Part shown: piece after piece, positions 45,041 through 57,300 of the stretch
Layout of the letters: each line of letters begins with the position of its first letter
Numbering within the stretch: the stretch's first letter is position 1
Assembly (NCBI GenBank): GCA_036023115.1
Contig: JAYKKT010000076.1
Coordinates: forward strand, 3,162,001-3,226,000
DNA length: 64,000 bases
From: Brasenia schreberi
Lineage: Eukaryota > Streptophyta > Magnoliopsida > Nymphaeales > Cabombaceae
Reading direction: 5' to 3'
Notes under the pieces: generated by a model
Seen by the model: the letters and a program-made list of their open reading frames with translations, nothing else
What the model was told of the DNA's origin: nothing
The model's database searches: none
Position numbers and translations under genes: made by a program

Positions 45041-47000
45041 ATATAGCCATATTTCCCCTTCCGCTATTTACTTTACAAGTCATTTCCCTTCGGCTATTTA
45101 CTTTACAAGTCATTTCCCTTCGGCAATTTCCCTTCGGCATTGTCTTTTAAATTTCGGGTTTTCCCTTTGGAGTAGCGTGAGTTTGCATTGCATCTACTCC
45201 ATACCACGAGGTAGGACGCATATTGCATCGAAGCAAGCCCCGTACTCCCGCTCAAATTCGCCCCCTGTAGTGGAGTGTTCATAACACACACCTAGGTGGC
45301 CCATAAAGGGATAAAAAGAAAGACTTAGGCACGTGCAAATCCACGTGATCTAAAATCTGAGAATCGTACAAACCCGAATCAAATCGTGCAAGACTTAGGG
45401 TCGTCCAACCCTTACAAAGTCAAAATCGCCCAAATGCATGGTTTTCAAAAGGTTTTAAAACACTTCTTCATTCAAAATATTTTGAATTAAACTTGTTTCA
45501 AAACGAAGTCTCTAAGCGTACAGACTGACCCTTGCGCATCGGTGCAAGAAGGTCTGCGACGTAAAAATCCCGCTTGCCTACAATCGCCTTTCAAAAGTCA
45601 GATTGTTTTCAAAACATACTTTGCTAGTTAAAGTAAACTAGCTGGCACGCCCATAAAGCGAAGTAGATTGCGAAAAGGTTCACTTCAGGCCTAAGAACCC
45701 GCAAGTGAAAATTTTCGGTGTCTACAAGTATGATAACTTACCTAATATGTTGTCATCAAATCCAATTGGTTACGGTAGATAAGAAGTTTATCGATAGGAA
45801 ACGATAGATATTCTCCATTAACTATCCTGCTCGTGGTTCTTCATCAACCCATTCTAGTCACATGCTAATTCTGAAGGTTGTGAAATATTCATAAATCCAT
45901 GCCTACAATTACAACATATAACTTTGTTGTTGAATTATCAAAACTAACGATATGAAAATACTTTATAAGCCAACAAGAATAAAAATTATTACCTAGATTA
46001 GAGTAGTATGCCTACTAAGTTGTGCCTCAATTTGGTATGCCTTTCCTAATTGCATGTATAAGTATGCCAATATTGTTATACCCCAAGTATAACTAGCAAC
46101 CTCCAAATATTATGATCCAATAGTTGTATGATCGTTATTAGTGCTTTGTCTCTATACTTATCCTGATATAATGTATAATCAAACATATATAACAAATAAA
46201 TTAAAGTTTTCCTCTCTTTTATCAATGTCATTCTCTTAAAATTGATTTAGAGCACCTCAAACTTAATCAATGGAGACTTAATCTCCAAAATTGCTTCATT
46301 AGTACTCACGTCTTCATATCACTCAAAATGTTTTCCTTGCTTGTATAAATCATCTCTAGTATCAAAGCTAAAAGCTCATTATCGATCGGAAGACCAACGA
46401 TCTCATGGACATCCTTAATGGTGATAGTCATCTCACCTCATGGCATATGGAAGTTGTTTGTGTGTGATTGCCAATATTTGATAAAAGCAGCCAATAATGC
46501 ATGATCTACAACTTCGTATAACAAATCACTCTACTCAATAAACCTACTCCTATCAGTAATGTCAACTCAATTACCAGTCATTATATATATTTACTTCACT
46601 AACCATGTTTTGACAACAATATATCATGTGTGGGCTGTTACCACTTTTTCGAATGTCTGCATACTTATATTTACATAATGAGTTCAAATTCTTAGTATGA
46701 AACTATAAATTTACAATTTCACTAAGTTCAAAATTACCTTATCCTACCAAATTTTATGGGTGATGTGACCTTCGAGACTATGGAGTATTTTTGGCATATC
46801 AGACACTTCCTCACCATCACTATATGCATTGTCCATCTCAGTCTCTAAAGTATCTATATCATCCTCATATTGTGAAGGCCTAACCTCATTAACATGTGTA
46901 TTAACTAACATATCCTTGTTTTCTCCGTTGTCGTTCTCTATATACTACAGTGTTATGTCTCGTACATGATATAGTGACATTATGTCCTACTACTTGTGCC

Positions 47001-48149
47001 TACGGGACATACCTACATATGAACAAGAATAACGAGTAAGTGAAATATGTATGAGTGCATCCTATACATTACATCACATGTAGGATATATTAAAAAACAA
47101 GAAACCATCATGAAAACATGGCACAACCGCATTGCTCAAAACATGAGAGACACACTTTAACGTCTCCCACAAGGCCACATCAAGGGCCCATGGACAAGCT
47201 GCACCCCTAACTAGAACAAAGTTGAGACATTACAATATTTTTCACCAAGAAAATGTGGCTAAGGCGTGTCTCTCCCATAAGAGAGACACCCTTTTGGTGT
47301 GTGTCGAGCTAGAAACTCGATGATATATTTTCGAAAGATTCCAATCGAAAATGAACCCAATAAAGAAAAAAAGGGACAAATTAAACCAAATCAATGAGAT
47401 AACTGTAAAAAACAACGGAAACCTTTTCGAATCGGCCTCTTATTTCTTCTTTCTTTTTTTTACTTCTCTTTATCTTCTTGTTTCTTTTCAGTCGATTTTG
47501 ATGAGTTGTTTGGATGCAAGATGATGCTGATCAAGCAATGGATGACTGGAGTAGGTCATTAGAGATGAACGGACAATGAAAAACTCACCGACGGTGGTTC
47601 GCACAGAAGGAAAGAGGAAAAGGTTCAAATGAGTTCGGGAGTATCATGATACATACCTAATTTCAGCAAGGGTATTTTTAGAAACATGCAAAAAATGGGG
47701 TGTGTATATCAATATGGGTGTGCGCGTAGCAATCCTGATGGATAGAGACGTGCAAGACACCCAAAATAAATGGTGCAAACAACTCATCAATGTAAAGGAC
47801 TAGAGGAAGAGTCGATGTAAGATGAACTAAGGTGCAAAGGCTAAAGGATAATTGGTGTAAGAAATAAAAAAAGACGATGGATGCAAGAATAAAGGGTCAA
47901 CTGATTGATATAAAGAAGTAGCGCCAGTTGATGGATATAAACAGTCTAGGGAAAACAGATGGGTTAATGGATGCAAAGGGGGCTATGAAGGCTTAGATGA
48001 AACTAAAGACTGAAATTAAAGATGCAAGGTGACTATCGATGAATAGATGGAGGTATATAGCACTAAAAACGAGAAAATTAAAGGTGCTAAGGGGCCGCTG
48101 GATGCATATGGGACCAAGAACCAGAAAATAAAAGAATGCAAGATTGCTC
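47001..48149. other. Intergenic, nothing recognised
   Basis: AT-rich sequence with no coding support. 47820-48030 has repeated GATGGATGCAA/GGTGCAAAG words without clear periodicity. Confidence 0.35.
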
Positions 48150-49049
48150 TAGGAATACCTTTAAAGAAGCTGGCCGACCCTCTTTATTTGATCTCTCACA
48201 GTTTGTATACACCAATACCAAAGGAAAGGAAGCACAAGAAAAGAAGAAACTCGATACCTTTATTGCTTGGGGTCTTGGAGACTTGGGAACACTGAGAGAT
48301 GCCTTGATATTTTTGAGAGATGCTTTACAAGGGGACTGGAGAACCCTATTTATTGAGTGTATTACAGCCCAAATAGAATAAGATCAAATGCTAATGTATC
48401 TAAAAGGTAGGAAAAGAAAGTCAAAATAAAGCCTCCTCTGAAAATAAAGCTTCCATTTGGCTTGGTGGCTTCGACTTCATGTAGTTTGATGTCATGAAGG
48501 CTTCCACGTGACTTGAAGGCTCCCATGTGGCTTTGAAGGCTCCCACATGACCTGATAGCTGCTCTCTTTGCTCGATGGCTCCCATATAATATGGTGGCTG
48601 GCTCCATTTTACTTGATTGGGTGCACCAAAGATGGGCCACCGCTATGTGGTTTGAATTGAACCAGCCCAAATGAAGTGGGTCAAACCAAAACTTGGGTAG
48701 GCTAGGTTTTCATGGGTTCAATGAAGTTGAGCATAGCTATTCATTCAATTGACTTGCTTGAATTAAACTTGGTTCAATGAGGTTTAGGCTCATACACATT
48801 AAATTTTAAATGCCCTTAATTTAATTAATTTACATAAGTATAATATAATCCCATAGATTACTTATGTAAATAAAAGACCATGTTGCTTTTCCAAAATAAA
48901 TAGGAGTGTGGAGACCTTTTTAACATAAAAGTGGAATCCAAAAAGTAAACGAACTCTCCCAAATCTTTTTTCCACAACTTCAGCAACTCATGCATATTTG
49001 CACCCATAATAAATCTTTAAATATGTAACGTATATGGAAAATATCTCCC

Positions 49050-49093
<44 letters not shown>

Positions 49094-49401
49094 TTACTAG
49101 ATACTCTCATACCAAACTCTATTAGACGATCTACACCGTTCATGTGATCATATAAACGATGCAGATCGAGTTACCCATCAACATCAACATGATGATCAAT
49201 GTCATTTAATGCATATAGTGTATTAAATGCTATATAGGATATCATCCAATCACACACATGGTGGTGATGATCAAGCAATGTCTAGTATGAGAAGTTGTCT
49301 AACAACTCCCACTCTCTCTCTATATATATACATATATGAATATATATATATATATATGAAACCTTGTTTTTGTAAATAAAAGCCACATTTAGTGTCGTGT
49401 A

Positions 49402-49457
<56 letters not shown>

Positions 49458-49471
49458 ACGAAATATGTATG

Positions 49472-49510
<39 letters not shown>

Positions 49511-49989
49511 GTATAAAAAACTAGCCTATATTACATACCCAATATATTTAACTTTTCTTTTAATAAAATTCCATAGATACGTATAAGATAAATTACACTC
49601 AACTAGCTTTCTAGAATAAAATAGGCGGGACTGGGGTAAGATTTTTAAATCGGGCTTTGTTTTGGGCTAAAAAATGCTTAAGAAGGGGCTGGTCCCCGGC
49701 CTTGGTCAACCCACTTTATTGGGTGGTTTTTTTGTGAGATCCACTTTGTTGTATGACAGCTACCAAGTCTTCAAGCTGGACCTTGTTTTCCTTCCTTGAA
49801 ACAATCTGTATCCATGTAGGAGTGAAACCGATCTGGATATGGTTCATAAATTCTTGATTCCCAATTTGCCTTCTCTCGAGTGGATCTGGATATGAGTTTG
49901 GGTTTGGATCTGGTATTTGTATCAATTTTAACTTTTAATAAGACCTCAAATTACAAGCTTCTTCCTCTTCTTGAAACATCTCAATTTTA
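48150..49989 (-). mobile_element. LTR-type repeat, minus orientation, copy 2
   Basis: Counterpart of 30921-32690: leader near 48330-48350 (minus strand AATAAATAGGGTTCTCCAG), then ACTTATGTAAATAAAAG (48862), a long AT microsatellite segment, and the GATCTGGATATGAGTTTGGG region (49860-49900). ORFs in it are low-complexity artefacts. Ends were not resolved. Confidence 0.5.
49050..49510. repeat. Microsatellites (TA)n(GA)n, (AT)n and (AC)n(AT)n
   Basis: (TA)n followed by (GA)n at 49050-49093; an (AT) run of about 48 bp at 49407-49454; (AC)12 followed by (AT) at 49471-49510. All lie within the LTR-type repeat. Confidence 0.95.
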
Positions 49990-51413
49990 TTTTGTGTGGG
50001 CTATACCAAGCTCCAACCTATGAAAGGCCTTAGAGACCCTTCCTTAAAAACTATAAATAGGGGTCTTGGGGGGATGGTTTGAGTATCAAAGAGAGAGAGA
50101 AATCCATGTACCAAGAGAGGGAGAGAAAGAGAGAGAGAGATAGGAAGAAAGAGGAGAAGGAGACCCATCTTTCCCAAGTCGCCGCCACAATCCGTGGGTC
50201 ACCGGAGGTTCTTCTAAGTCACAGGTCCCTTCTTCCCTTCTCTTTTTAAATACTTTATTCTCCTTTCATTCAATTTAATGGAGTTGTAATTAAGGAACTT
50301 ATGTCTCTATCTTTGATGCAATAATTAAGGGGTTATGCTGCCTAATTTCTTTTAAGTTTATTGATGCATGCTATGTGTTTGATTTTAGTTTCTTCTACTC
50401 TAATATATATTGTAAGATCTTATATCTCATAATCCCCTCTATGCTTATGTTATAATCATAATTTTCTTCATTTACATCAGTTATTTATATTTTAATTATT
50501 ATAGATTATCTTTTAATTCGGACGAAATGCATTCACGTATCTTGTAAAAACTGAAACTCTATTTTTTCTACTCTGCATATGTATGATAAATGATTTTTAT
50601 TTTTTAACTCTATATTCCGAATGTGATAAAATTTTGCATACCTAATCTACACACATAAACCTATTATTTATAAATTTTTTAAGAATTTTAGGATCATATA
50701 AAACTATAAATAAAATTAGAGAAATCCGAATGAAATCATAATAGAGTCTGTAAAACCCGTATTTCTTATAATAAAGGTTGGATTATAATTTCACAACCCT
50801 ATCTACAGTGAACCATTTTAAAAATAGTTCTATTAGAAATATGAGATTCATAGCTTTCTAACAAGACTAAATTCATAGAAATCAGAGATCTAAGTACCAA
50901 GATACAATCGTTTTTCTAAGCCTTTGTGTCTCTATTACAGATCTGTCCCAAATGTTAGAGTAAGGTATATTATCAGATTTAATTTCATACATCTACAAAA
51001 TTTAAAATCAAAATAAAAATAGTTTGCAAATATACACATCCAACTCTGCTTTTTGTAAAAAAATTAGGATTTTTTGATGTTCGAAAGTTGTCAAAAAAAA
51101 AGAAAACTAGTTTATGAAAATACAACTAGTTTTTGTTTTTCGGGATTTGAAATGTTTTGAGTGAAGAATTAAGTTCTTGATTTTTGCAAAACTTTTTGGA
51201 ATTGAAATTTGATTTCAAAAACTTAGCGAATCTCAAATGATTTTCAAAATGCCTAGATCGACCCTTGAGCATCAGTTCAAGAAGATCTATGGTGAAAAAA
51301 ATTCACTTACTCATAATCACCAAAGAAGTCAGAAATCATCTTTGCTAGTTTGAACAAACTAGCTATCCCACTCACGCACTCGTAGTTTGCGAATTTAGTT
51401 TCAAGTCTCTACA
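49990..51413 (+). mobile_element. LTR relative of the solo LTR, 5'-truncated
   Basis: TATAAATAGGGG at 50052 with a GA-rich leader. 50120-50760 aligns with 22910-23545. The 3' 200 bp (CGACCCTTGAGCATC, TTGCTAGTTTGAACAAACTAGC, GTAGTTTGCG) parallels 45525-45720 of the solo LTR, ending CTCTACA at 51413. No TG end or duplication is seen on the left. Non-coding. Confidence 0.65.
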
Positions 51414-51613
51414 TAGACTTCAGACCAAAAATTCACATCTATAGTAATGATTGTCATACCTGACATGTACCTCCTTCCCAACCAAAGACACTTACCTCAT
51501 CAGAATCATTCATTTAAAATTTGATTTTTTAATTCATTTTCGTGTGATTGTTAGCTAGATTAATAGAAGACTTTTAATAATATCCATCTTACAGTTGTAT
51601 AAAATTGAATACA
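51414..51613. other. Short spacer, nothing recognised
   Basis: AT-rich DNA between an LTR end and the 3' end of a LINE. Confidence 0.4.
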
Positions 51614-53408
51614 ACAACAACTAAGCCTTTTTCCATACTAGACGGGGTCGTGGATTCTTTGTTTCCACAGAGCCCTATCATGTGCCATGTTAGTAATTAA
51701 CTCACAATAAGCTAGATCATTTTTTATTATTTCTTTCCAATACTTTTGTGGTAATCCTTTACCTCTTTTAATACTTTCTAAATTTAGTTTTTCATACCTT
51801 CTTATAAGTTCTTCTTTTGATCTTCTTTCTATATGTCCAAACCATCTTAAACGATATTCTCTCATTTTATCCTCTATTGGTGTCACTCCTAATTTGTTTC
51901 TAATAACCTCATTATGTATACAGTCTTTTCTTGTATGACCACTCATCCATCTCAACATCTTCATTTCTGTTACAGACATCTTTTGTACATGTTGATGATT
52001 AACTGCCCAACACTCATAACCATAAAACATGGCAGGCCTAATTGCTGCTCTATAATATTTATCTTTTAACTTTAATATATTCTTATCACAAAGAATACCT
52101 GATGCTCCTATCAATTTTAACTAACCAATATTAATTCTCTGCGTAACATCTCCATCAATTTTTTCATCACTCTAAAAAAATGACCCTAAGTATTTAAAAC
52201 TTTCCTTTTGTGGATGCAATATGTGCCAATTTTAATTTTTATGTCCTCTAAAGTAACAAAATGATTAAACTTACATTCTATATATTATGTCTTTGTTCTA
52301 CTAAGTCGGAGGACTTTGGTTTCTAATGTTTCTCTCCATAGTTCCAATTTTCTATTAACTTTTTCCTTAGACTACTCCACTAACACATACACCAATGTAC
52401 TTCATCTTGAATATGTTTTGTTAACTCATCAATCACCATTATAAACATGTATGGACTTAAAGTTAATCCTTGATGTAATCCAATATTAACTTCAAAGAAG
52501 TTTGTCATTTCTTCATGAGTCATTACACATGTTTTTGCACTATCATACATGTCTCTTATAAGGTTAATATATGTCAATGAGATACCTCTTTTTTCCAAGG
52601 TTCTCCAAAGAACCTCCCTCGGTATCCTTTCGTAAACTTTTTTTAGATCAATAAATATCATGTGAAGGTCTTTCTTCTTTGATCTAAAATGTTTCATAAG
52701 ACGTATCAATAGGTGAATTGCTTCAACAGTAAATCTGCTTGGCATGAATCTAAATTGGTTCTTTGTTGTACTTGGTACTTGTCTTAACCTACGTTCAATA
52801 ATTCTTTCCCATAATTTCATACTATGGCTCATTAACTTGATACCTCGATAATTCACAAAATTCTCAATGTCTCTCTTTTTCTTATATATGGGTATAAGTG
52901 TACTCGCTCTCCATTCCTCGGCCATCTTTTGGTTTCTCCATATTTCATTAAATAGTCTTGTGAGCCAAGTGATTTCTATTTCTCCCAGTATTTCCCAAAC
53001 TTCTATACGAATATTGTCTGATCCTACCAATTTACCACCCTTCATATGTTTAAGAGTCTCTTTGACTTCATTCTTTTGAATACATCGGTAGAAATTGTGG
53101 TTTATATACTTTTCTGATTTGGCTAACTCTCTTAAGTTATTACTAACATCTTTATTTTCATTAAAAAACTTATAAAAATAGTTTCCCATCTATTTCTTAT
53201 AACATCATTTGCCACTAGAATTTTTTCATCATCGTCTTTGGTGTATTTAACAAAATTATGATTTTTACTTTTCTTATCTCTAGTCCTAGCTATCATAAAA
53301 ATATCTCATTCGCCTTTTTTTAAGTTACGTTTTTTATATAAATCCTCCCAAACTTTAGCTTTGGCTTCACTAACCACCTTTTTTGCTTCATTCTTTGCTT
53401 TCTTATAA
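51614..53408 (-). pseudogene. 5'-truncated LINE, third copy, catalytic box deleted
   Basis: Plant L1-type LINE on the minus strand with a TTG tail at about 51614. A 269-aa frame (53189-52380) covers the [92 protein letters not shown]. The palm motif that should follow is missing through a deletion of about 19 bp near 52386. The C-terminal domain (52114-51638, MSGHTRKDCIHNEVIRNK, YRLRWFGHIERRS) is in another frame. It breaks off near 53408, upstream of the RT. Confidence 0.88.
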
Positions 53409-54358
53409 ATACATTGAAAGTGATAGAAGTCAAACACATGTGGGTGAGAAGGAAATACTTCTTGTGGTGTAGAACTAATGGTGAAGCTATGGTGATTCCG
53501 ATGATGGTGTAGCTCTAACGGTGAAGCTTTTAGGGCGAAGAGGTGCAAGAAGGAGCATGAGATGAAAGAGAAACAGTACGAGGATAATTTTATATTTTTT
53601 AAATGTTTAATAAAAAGAGTGTATGAATAACAATTATGAACAACAAAACATCACACTCTACATTTTCATTCACAATGTGAAAAATCTGAATCATGGTTGG
53701 TTGAAGTTGACACCCCAAAATTAACCCCTCCCACAGTAAAGAAAGGTGCGTAGAACTTGGCCCTATCTGCCACAATAGGGTCTCCAGTATTAAGGTTCAG
53801 AGCTCAACCAGACTCATCTCATTGTTTCTTTTCGGTTACGAAAGGAGGCCGAAGCCAGGCTGGTTATGTTTTGGTGAACTTAGGGCGTGTTTGATTCGTT
53901 GTACTGGAACTTCAGTACCAGAACTGCATGCCCAGCCCACATGGGTCTGGAACGATCGTTCCGTGAAATCCACGTTTGGTACGCGCATGGGTCCGTCACT
54001 CGTGAACTATATGATCCATGTTTTATTTGCTCAAGGAACTGGCACTCTAGTCCTACGTTCCTTCCAGTTACTATGATCTGTGTAATGATAATCCAGGATT
54101 ACGAGAAATCGCGGATTTGTCCCGAAATTTCTGAAAGACAGGTTGTTAGGATTTGCTCCTGTGCCAGGCTTTCTTTTTTGTTTTTTTTATCTTCACTTAA
54201 TCTTACTTTTCAGCTTTCCCCCTCCGCGGAAATCCAAGAATTCTAGGGTTTTTGGTGGATCCCTTCTCCCGTAAGCTTTCCCCTCAAGATTTTCTCTTTA
54301 GAGCGGAAGGCCTCGACGCAGATCCGATCCGCCATAGACGAGAGCGAGACCAGTCGCC
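53409..54358 (+). promoter_or_regulatory. SCAMP upstream region and 5' UTR
   Basis: 53409-53880 is AT-rich with no gene. 53885-54080 starts GGGCGTGTTTGATTCG, a pattern seen at MITE ends, but a matching other end was not found. The last 150 bp (CTTTCCCCCTCCGCGG, CCATAGACGAGAGCGAGACC) look like a pyrimidine-rich plant 5' UTR leading to the ATG at 54359. The transcription start is not determinable. Confidence 0.4.
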
Positions 54359-57300
54359 ATGGAGGGACGGTACGACAGTAATCCATTCGACGAGGAAGAA
54401 GTGAACCCGTTCTCTGTAAGTTTCTCACTCTTCTGGCAGATCCGGACAATTTTGTGAATTCTCCGTTAATTACTTGGCTTACTGCAATTTCTGCAAAGAA
54501 AATCTGGAACCATTTGGACATTCGTGGAGTTGTGTTACCTTTTGTTCTTTTTTCTTGTGTAATCGTCGGTCTGTTGCTTCATTGCATCATTTATTCCATA
54601 TATGTTAGTTTTTACTTAATTCACGGAGACATTTGCCCTTGATCCTATCACCGCGGTCAGATTTTATATACTCCGAAGATGTACAATGCGTGTTATAAGG
54701 AATTACGTACTTTCACTTTTAAATAAAATGCAGAAATGTAAGCTTTAAGTTATGAATGAACCGAGAGATTCAGCATTAAATTGCTTTATCCGCTTCAGTA
54801 GTGCGGAAATTAGTAATTTTCTTAGACGATCTGAATGCGGCCTTGAATGCTTAAAAGAGATTTGACATTTTATTTGGGATTTGGAGAACTAACTGTTCAA
54901 ACCGTAATATGTAGAGCAGATGCGTTGGAAAGACGAAATCCTTATTCTTTATTCTTTTTCTTTTTAGATAAGGAAGCCTTATTCTTGAGGTTGCATGAAT
55001 GGGAGAAACTTGATTCCATGTGTGCCTTCTGATGATCATGCTGGGAAGGACCCTCCTATCTTGATTTAGATTGAAGATATCTTCCTAAATGTCAGTGGAA
55101 TTACCCTTCAGCCTACACTATGCAAATACTTGATGGGATAAAATGGTCCGTAGGAAACTTTAGTAACCGGAACGCACTCAGTTCCAAATATATGGTTCAT
55201 GGTTAAGAATACCATAAGGTCTCTTCTTCTCTCACTTAGGAAGTGCTCCTAAAAGAATCCGTCTTTTGTTAATCATTAATTGATTTTATACGTTAAACCA
55301 GCCAGGCATGAAAAAACACTATAAGCAGGATTATGTGAACAAATGGTTCAGTTTTTATTGTATGTCATAGGCTAGGTTGGTCATCAACGAAATAAAGGTA
55401 CAAGACTGTGAAAGTACTATTGGTTGCATTGGTAATTAGAAAATGGATGTGAATATTTGAGCTGCTGAAAGATTATGAGCAACTGAAGGCTCATCAGCAA
55501 GAACATAATCATATACAATGGTTTTCTTGATCTGCAGGAACAAAATGGGCTTTGGACAAATAGACAAAAAACAGAAAAAGAAAGGCATTCTCAATCCAAA
55601 TGCTTATAGGAAGAAAACCCAATAACTGTCTATGGATTTCATTTATGTGAACAAATGGTTCAGTTTTTATTGTATGTCATAGGCTAGGTTGGTCATCAAC
55701 GAAATAAAGGTACAAGACTGTGAAAGTACTATTGGTTGCATTGGTAATTAGAAAATGGATGTGAATATTTGAGCTGCTGAAAGATTATGAGCAACTGAAG
55801 GCTCATCAGCAAGAACATAATCATATACAATGGTTTTCTTGATCTGCAGGAACAAAATGGGCTTTGGACAAATAGACAAAAAACAGAAAAAGAAAGGCAT
55901 TCTCAATCCAAATGCTTATAGGAAGAAAACCCAATAACTGTCTATGGATTTCATTTATGTGGATGATGACCTTTCAATAGGCAGGAGGATACTCAGGGGT
56001 CATCCCTGAACAGTTCCCTGCATTTCAATGTACTCAGTGCATGTGTATATAAGAAACACTTGGTGTTGCTGATTTTATCATTGCATTTAGTGAATAAACA
56101 GTTACAGCTGTTATTCATTTAGCCTGATTTCTGGATTTGTTAGTGTTTCTTTGTTCACTTGACATCGTGCTTGCTTATTGCTCAGAAGTTTGATGCAATA
56201 AGGTAGGCTTTACAGATAAAAAAAAGTATATCTAATTATCTTAATGCCTTAATTTATGTACATGATTATACTTCGATAAAGTGCAAAAATTATGTGCATT
56301 ATGAGCATAACATAGTTAATTGCTAGATAAGTTATGCACCCTTATGAAATAGAAAGAAATGGACTTGAAATGCTGACTTAGATGGGCACTTCATTGGGGC
56401 TGCCAGACTTGTTTTGAATACATCCATCAAAGCTCATAATAGTAACTATTTTTCTTATATTTTAATTCAAATATTCTTAGAGACAATTTATTGCTACCTT
56501 ACAACTATGTCACATGGGTGCGGGTGCGGCACAGGTGCAGGTGTGGGATACAAAAATTTTTAAAAATATTGGATGCGGGGACACGGCTAGTATATTATAT
56601 TATATATATAATATTCAAACTAGAGCAAGTGAGACATCAATTAACATAAGTATATGGCAATAGTAACTACACAACTTTATATTAAAGCAAGACAAGTAAA
56701 CAACTACTAATTTCATCATAATTGTATTTGTAAATATAAGTCAAGTGACCCGAGCTCATTTTCTGACTGATCAGTTTCACTTTCTTTTCTCTCTAACAAC
56801 TTCATTATGCAATTCTTCATTGAAACTAATTTACACATAGAAGCAGATCCAGGAGAGCTAGAATGGTCAGCAAAAGAATTCTCATGGTGCATAAAATAAA
56901 AAATCAAATTATCTACAGCATTGATGTCTAGACTATCTAAGTTACTGATGAAATCCTCAGCAGCGAAATCAAACCCATGATCAGTGGAACCAGCAGAATA
57001 AAGATCACCAACATAATTGGCATGGATACCTGCAAGAACAAATTTGCAGTTAGAAATAATAGTTTTCTCTAGGCAGACACTGCACAGGGTTACTGTATAA
57101 TCTTTTTCCAACGTCAAACATGTTCTGTGTGGTTATAGTGTCCAATTTCATGAGGTCATATTGTTTAAAGATGCTTCCTATGAAAAAATATATTGTTGGA
57201 CGAGACAGGGACAAGCAACAGTGGTTGACAAAAGGAACCAGAAAAAGTAAGGAACAAACAGTATACATGTTAATAGTTAGATATTTCATATGCATATCTA

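Larger units (their letters stand above)
42824..45726 (+). mobile_element. Solo LTR, 2.9 kb, with perfect 5-bp target duplication
   Basis: It begins TGTAAACACC and ends GGTGTCTACA, a 10-bp inverted repeat with one mismatch, flanked by AGTAT at 42819-42823 and 45727-45731. No internal domain exists, so this is a recombination product of a full element. TATAAATAGAGG lies at 43486. The length and architecture (satellite-like 5' part, GC-rich middle, about 110-bp repeats, long 3' tail) suggest a long-LTR Ty3 group such as Tat/Ogre; that lineage is inference. Relatives are at 22019-23545 and 49990-51413. Confidence 0.9.
42346..47000 (-). pseudogene. PMD-containing (MULE-associated) gene remnant, split by a solo LTR
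   Basis: Minus-strand sequence on both sides of the solo LTR belongs to one PMD-type gene. Right part, 46240-46560: DLLYEVVDHALLAAFIKYWQ, then SHTNNFHMP, a stop, GEMTITIKDVHEIVGLPIDNE, matching the conserved PMD core. Left part, 42600-42700: a C-terminal PMD-like HNCIQCLDVVESYIPDQVVQ followed by a stop and FGHL. The host reading is interrupted exactly at the AGTAT duplication. Several stops; non-functional. Whether it came from a MULE or a host gene is not decided. Confidence 0.55.

Noticed and set aside
49271..49586. ORFs rich in Tyr-Ile and Thr-His repeats
   Set aside because: They are translations of AT and AC microsatellites.
51590..53420. Target-site duplication for the third LINE
   Set aside because: Only a 5-6 bp match (ATTGAA) could be seen at the two edges, which is too short to accept in AT-rich DNA.
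53885..54080. GGGCGTGTTTGATTCG as a MITE end near the SCAMP promoter
   Set aside because: The start resembles MITE ends, but no inverted partner or duplication was found within 500 bp.
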